Shown: positions 6,059 through 8,850 of the stretch, in pieces
Position numbering within the stretch: position 1 is the stretch's first letter
How the letters are laid out: each line of letters begins with the position of its first letter
Assembly: GCA_023139255.1 (NCBI GenBank)
Contig: JAGLNY010000118.1
Location: 1-8,850 of the forward strand
DNA length: 8,850 nucleotides
DNA from: Spirochaetales bacterium
GTDB taxonomy: Bacteria; Spirochaetota; Spirochaetia; JABMQR01
Direction of reading: 5' to 3'
Position numbers and translations under genes: made by a program
The notes under the pieces: generated by a model
What the model was told of the DNA's origin: nothing
Databases searched by the model: none
Seen by the model: the letters and a program-made list of their open reading frames with translations, nothing else

Positions 6059-6823
6059 CTACTCCGTCACGACAGAAATACTGTCATCATTCTCAATCCA
6101 GTTCCCGAGAGCTTTCAGGGAAATTGACCCCTCATATATCGCCTTACCGATAATTGCACCGCTCAATCCGGCTTCTGCAAGATTATCCAGCTCACTCATA
6201 TACGTAACCCCGCCGCTTGCAATAAGCTCCAGGTTCCTGAGTCCGGCATCATCAGCCGACTGCATCATCTCTTTATACAATTCAATGGAAGCCCCACTCA
6301 TCATGCCGTCTTTACTGATATCGGTGCAGATAACCTTCCGGATTCCTTTTGCCAGATAATCCAGCACAAAGGGAATCAGTTCGCTGCCGGAATTCTCCAG
6401 CCAGCCGCTCACTGCAATAAAGCCGTCCCTGGCATCCGCTCCCAGAATTATCCGGTCAGGTCCCCATTCCGAGTGCCATGCAAGAAATGTTTCCGGTTCC
6501 TTAACTGCGATACTGCCGCCGGTAACCATTGCGGCACCGCTCTCAAACGCGGCACGAATATCACTATCACGCTTAATACCGCCGCCGAAATCAATCACCA
6601 GGTTTGTCCCGGATGCAATAGTCTCCAGGATTTTCCGGTTCACGATCCCGCCCGATTTCGCCCCGTCAAGATCCACGAGGTGCAGACGGCGAATCCCATA
6701 CTCCTCAAATTCACGGGCAACAGCCAACGGGTCCTCGTTATATACTTTTTTCTTACCGTAATCACCGCCGGCAAGCCGTACGCACTTTCCATCAATAATA
6801 TCAATAGCCGGAATTATTTCCAT
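6059..6823 (-). CDS. hisA: ProFAR isomerase (phosphoribosylformimino-5-aminoimidazole carboxamide ribotide isomerase)
   Basis: HisA catalyses the Amadori rearrangement of ProFAR to PRFAR, the substrate of HisF. It is a (beta/alpha)8 barrel related to HisF by ancient duplication. I start it at MEIIPAIDIIDGKCVRLAGG, giving 254 residues with the catalytic aspartates at 8 and 130 (ILGADARDG), the positions expected for the family. A Met three codons upstream (6832) overlaps the hisH stop, but the GGGAG there would touch that codon; for the ATG at 6823 it is correctly spaced at 9 bases. Other markers are VIDFGGGIKRDSD (about 76-88), the DISKDGMMSG segment, and ELIASGGV near the C-terminal phosphate site. 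The gene follows hisH after one base and precedes hisF by three, so translation is likely coupled throughout. Confidence 0.97.
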   Translation of the reverse strand: MEIIPAIDIIDGKCVRLAGGDYGKKKVYNEDPLAVAREFEEYGIRRLHLVDLDGAKSGGIVNRKILETIASGTNLVIDFGGGIKRDSDIRAAFESGAAMVTGGSIAVKEPETFLAWHSEWGPDRIILGADARDGFIAVSGWLENSGSELIPFVLDYLAKGIRKVICTDISKDGMMSGASIELYKEMMQSADDAGLRNLELIASGGVTYMSELDNLAEAGLSGAIIGKAIYEGSISLKALGNWIENDDSISVVTE

Positions 6824-6824
6824 C

Positions 6825-7448
6825 CTACCCATCTCCCATTCCCAGAAAATTCCTTAGTATCATCTCTCCCGCCTTGCTGCTCTTCTCAGGATGAAACTGC
6901 AGCCCGTAGTAGTTCCCGTTCTGCAGGGCGGCACTGAATTCATTGATGTAACCGCAGGAAGCAATAGTCTCATCTCCCTTTGCCGCATAGTAACTGTGAA
7001 CAAAATAGAAATATTCATCGCCGGTTATCCCGGATAAAATCGGGCTCATGATCCCTGATAAGTTATTCCAACCCATATGGGGAACCTTCAGTTCAGGCGG
7101 GAACAACAGCACTTTTTCATGAAAAATACCAAGGCATTCCGTATCATTTTCCTGACTCCACTCGCACATCAGCTGCATACCGAGGCAAATACCCAGGAAT
7201 GGCTGCGTGAGAGTTTTCAGTACCCCGTCCAACCCGGTCCTGCGAAGATAGTTCATAGCAGAACTGGCCTCACCCACCCCTGGGAAAATCACCCGGTCGG
7301 CATCCCTGATTCTGTCAGGGTCATCGGTCAAAACCGGCTCAATTCCCAAACGATTTAACGCGCAGGTTACCGATCTCACGTTTCCCGCATTATATTTAAC
7401 AATAACCACCTCACCGGAGACTTCCGGGAGTGGATTTGCATCAATCAT
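6825..7448 (-). CDS. hisH: Imidazole glycerol phosphate synthase, glutamine amidotransferase subunit
   Basis: HisH, 207 residues from the ATG at 7448, hydrolyses glutamine and channels ammonia to HisF. It is a class I (triad) glutamine amidotransferase. The nucleophile is Cys88 in FLGICLGMQLM, with the His186/Glu188 pair in LQFHPEKSS. The oxyanion-strand PGVG (57-60) and YFVHSYYA (about 148-155) are also typical. The family usually begins at the 'VIVKYNAGN' strand; here about 14 extra residues (MIDANPLPEVSGEV) precede it. The ATG shares one base with the hisB stop (TGATG), and AAAGGAG ends 7 bases before it. A GTG one codon earlier is also possible but less well spaced. All catalytic residues are present. 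Confidence 0.96.
   Translation of the reverse strand: MIDANPLPEVSGEVVIVKYNAGNVRSVTCALNRLGIEPVLTDDPDRIRDADRVIFPGVGEASSAMNYLRRTGLDGVLKTLTQPFLGICLGMQLMCEWSQENDTECLGIFHEKVLLFPPELKVPHMGWNNLSGIMSPILSGITGDEYFYFVHSYYAAKGDETIASCGYINEFSAALQNGNYYGLQFHPEKSSKAGEMILRNFLGMGDG
6833..6837 (-). promoter_or_regulatory. Shine-Dalgarno site that decides the hisA start
   Basis: GGGAG on the minus strand inside the last codons of hisH, 9 bases before the ATG at 6823 and directly against the alternative ATG at 6832. The shorter start is preferred. Confidence 0.65.
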
Positions 7449-8602
7449 CACAAAACTCCTTTTGTTGAAGGAAGAGTCATATTATAGAGATCACGCTTTA
7501 CTGCACCCCGGATTGCACGGGCAAAAGCCTTAAAAACCGCCTCAGCCATGTGGTGCGCATTCTCCCCTTTCGCTGAGATGTTCAGGTTGCATCGTGCCTC
7601 ATCCGAGAAAGATTTAAAGAAGTGGTAAAACATCTCCGTAGGGACATCCCCAACCCTGTCGCGGGAAAACGCAACATCCCAGACAAGCCAGGGACGACCG
7701 GAAAAATCAATTACAGCCTGTGCGAGCGAGTCGTCCATCGGGAGCATGAATCCATACCTGTTGATCCCCATCTTATCGCCAAGAGCCTTGAAGAAAGCCT
7801 GGCCAAGGGTAATTGCTGTATCCTCAATCGTGTGGTGTTCATCCACATCAAGATCGCCTTTTACCAGAATGCGCAAATCGCAGTATGAGTGTTTAGCAAC
7901 CTGGTCAAGCATGTGGTCAAAAAACCTGAGCCCGGTTGAAATGTCAGTTTTTCCTGTACCATCCAGGTTGATGGAGACCTCGATCCCGGTCTCCCTGGTC
8001 TCACGTATGATTTCAGTAGTTCTGTCAGGTAACGGGTACCTGCTGCCGGTGATAATCCGGCTTATCTCATCCCAGTTATTACTCACAAGAGTACAGTGCC
8101 GGGCAAGATTGCTGTCTGCAGTCTCTCCGCTTTCCAGTAGTTTCCGGTTTTCGCTGCCGGTAAACCAGATCGCCTTACAGCCGATATTCCCTGCCATCTC
8201 AATATCTGTCAACCTGTCTCCAATCACCAGAGAACGTTCCAGATCATACCCGCCGTCAAGATACTCGGCGAGCATCCCGGTTCCCGGTTTCCTTGTCGGC
8301 AGCTTATCGTCCGGCCAGGATCCATCTATATGAACAGCATCGAAAATGATCCCCTCACCCTCCAATGTTCTCAGCATTTTTTCCTGCGGCAGGGTGAACG
8401 TTTCATGAGGGTGGGAATCTGTCCCGAGACCATCCTGGTTGGATACCATCACAAAGAGAAAATCAGTCTCTTTGCGTATCCTGCTCAACGCACTAAAAAC
8501 ACCGGGTATAAATTCCAGTTTTTCCAATGTGTCAACCTGAAAATCCTCCGGCGGCTCCTGGATCAGGACCCCGTCCCTGTCTATAAATAGAATTGGTCTC
8601 AT
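7448..8602 (-). CDS. hisB: Bifunctional histidinol-phosphatase / imidazoleglycerol-phosphate dehydratase
   Basis: A 384-residue fusion catalysing two non-consecutive steps, with HisC acting between them. The N-terminal HAD phosphatase domain (about 1-165) has the nucleophile motif FIDRDGVL (Asp8, Asp10), motif II SNQDG (54-58), Lys105 in TRKPGTG, and the acidic motif GDRLTDIE (128-135). The C-terminal dehydratase domain (about 193-384) has the paired metal-binding repeats FFDHMLDQVAKHS (227-239), DEHHTIEDTAI (254-264), FFKSFSDEA (328-336) and GENAHHMAEA (346-355), and ends in the usual STKGVL. The phosphatase lacks the Cys-rich zinc loop of E. coli HisB: residues 91-106 contain no cysteine. 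GGGAGG lies 6 bases before the ATG, which overlaps the hisC stop as ATGA. It is slightly longer than E. coli HisB (355). Confidence 0.97.
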   Translation of the reverse strand: MRPILFIDRDGVLIQEPPEDFQVDTLEKLEFIPGVFSALSRIRKETDFLFVMVSNQDGLGTDSHPHETFTLPQEKMLRTLEGEGIIFDAVHIDGSWPDDKLPTRKPGTGMLAEYLDGGYDLERSLVIGDRLTDIEMAGNIGCKAIWFTGSENRKLLESGETADSNLARHCTLVSNNWDEISRIITGSRYPLPDRTTEIIRETRETGIEVSINLDGTGKTDISTGLRFFDHMLDQVAKHSYCDLRILVKGDLDVDEHHTIEDTAITLGQAFFKALGDKMGINRYGFMLPMDDSLAQAVIDFSGRPWLVWDVAFSRDRVGDVPTEMFYHFFKSFSDEARCNLNISAKGENAHHMAEAVFKAFARAIRGAVKRDLYNMTLPSTKGVL

Positions 8603-8850
8603 AATATTCCTCCCAGTTCTTCCATTGCTGCTATCAGCATGCCGTTCTCTGCTTCAGACCCAATAGTAATCCGTACACATCCCTCACAACCGGGTACACT
8701 GTTCCGGTTTCGTATGACAATTCCCCTGCCGCGAAGTTCATCATAAAGTCTGTCTGCATCTGTCACCTTCACCAGAATGAAGTTTGCATCAGATGGGTAG
8801 ATCCTTTTAACATAAGGTATTTCACCTATTTCTGCCGAAAGACGTTCCCG
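8599..8850 (-). CDS. hisC: Histidinol-phosphate aminotransferase, C-terminal part (partial)
   Basis: The last 83 codons and TGA of a gene that continues beyond the right edge of the window. The frame reads RERLSAEIGEIPYVKRIYPS, then DANFILVKV, RGRGIVIRNRNSVPGCEGCVRITIGS and EELGGIL. This is the small C-terminal domain of fold-type I PLP-dependent HisC. VIRNRN with the CVRITIG strand carries the conserved Arg that binds the substrate carboxylate or phosphate. HisC transaminates imidazoleacetol phosphate to histidinol phosphate, the step between the two HisB reactions. Its TGA overlaps the hisB ATG as ATGA. The PLP lysine and the start lie outside the window. Confidence 0.95.
   Translation of the reverse strand, partial: RERLSAEIGEIPYVKRIYPSDANFILVKVTDADRLYDELRGRGIVIRNRNSVPGCEGCVRITIGSEAENGMLIAAMEELGGIL

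Noticed and set aside
5341..6359. Several long open frames overlapping hisF and hisA on both strands
   Set aside because: They are frame shadows of hisF and hisA, which carry complete catalytic motifs and normal lengths. The shadows have low-complexity composition and no recognisable domain.
7077..8590. Plus-strand open frames overlapping hisH and hisB
   Set aside because: Antisense shadows in GC-richer coding DNA, without ribosome sites or motifs, opposite two well-identified genes.
1..8850. CRISPR arrays, tRNA or rRNA genes, insertion sequences, integrases
   Set aside because: Looked for on both strands by eye; no spaced repeat series, cloverleaf-like conserved arms, transposase motifs or long terminal inverted repeats were found.

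Overview
The window looks bacterial. Six genes and the visible end of a seventh (hisC, hisB, hisH, hisA, hisF, hisIE, then folD) run leftward in one tightly packed series. Most have clear Shine-Dalgarno sequences (GGAGG or GGGAG, 6-9 bases before ATG). HisB is the two-domain type (HAD histidinol-phosphatase plus imidazoleglycerol-phosphate dehydratase) and HisIE is fused. The HisB subtype lacks the cysteine zinc motif of E. coli and resembles what I remember from Bacteroidota, but the strong Shine-Dalgarno use argues against that phylum. A Spirochaetota-like or other Gram-negative anaerobe would fit, but this is only a guess.

Layout, left to right. (1) 1-857, plus strand: the last codons of an ABC transporter ATPase, overlapping by ATGA an ABC-2 type membrane permease. 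(2) About 858-3660: a markedly AT-rich island, all genes on the minus strand. It holds a broken MazE-type antitoxin with no recognisable toxin, then a type II restriction endonuclease of the PaeR7I/XhoI family, then its N6-adenine DNA methyltransferase. The last two overlap by ATGA. A sample of 60 bases here (2401-2460) has 13 G+C, against 34 in a his-region sample (6661-6720), which fits horizontal acquisition. (3) 3674-8850, minus strand: folD and the histidine operon.

How the genes work together. HisIE carries out the second and third steps of histidine synthesis, HisA isomerises the product, and HisH/HisF form imidazoleglycerol phosphate and release AICAR. HisB carries out the dehydratase and phosphatase steps, with HisC transaminating between them. 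FolD makes 5,10-methenyl- and 10-formyl-tetrahydrofolate, the one-carbon donor used to recycle AICAR into purines, so its place at the end of a his operon makes metabolic sense.

The restriction-modification pair is predicted to act on CTCGAG from family membership alone. I see no tRNA, rRNA, CRISPR array, transposase or integrase. The least ordinary parts are the degraded antitoxin with its operator-like palindrome, the endonuclease-before-methylase order without a controller gene, and an inverted repeat at the folD/island junction.
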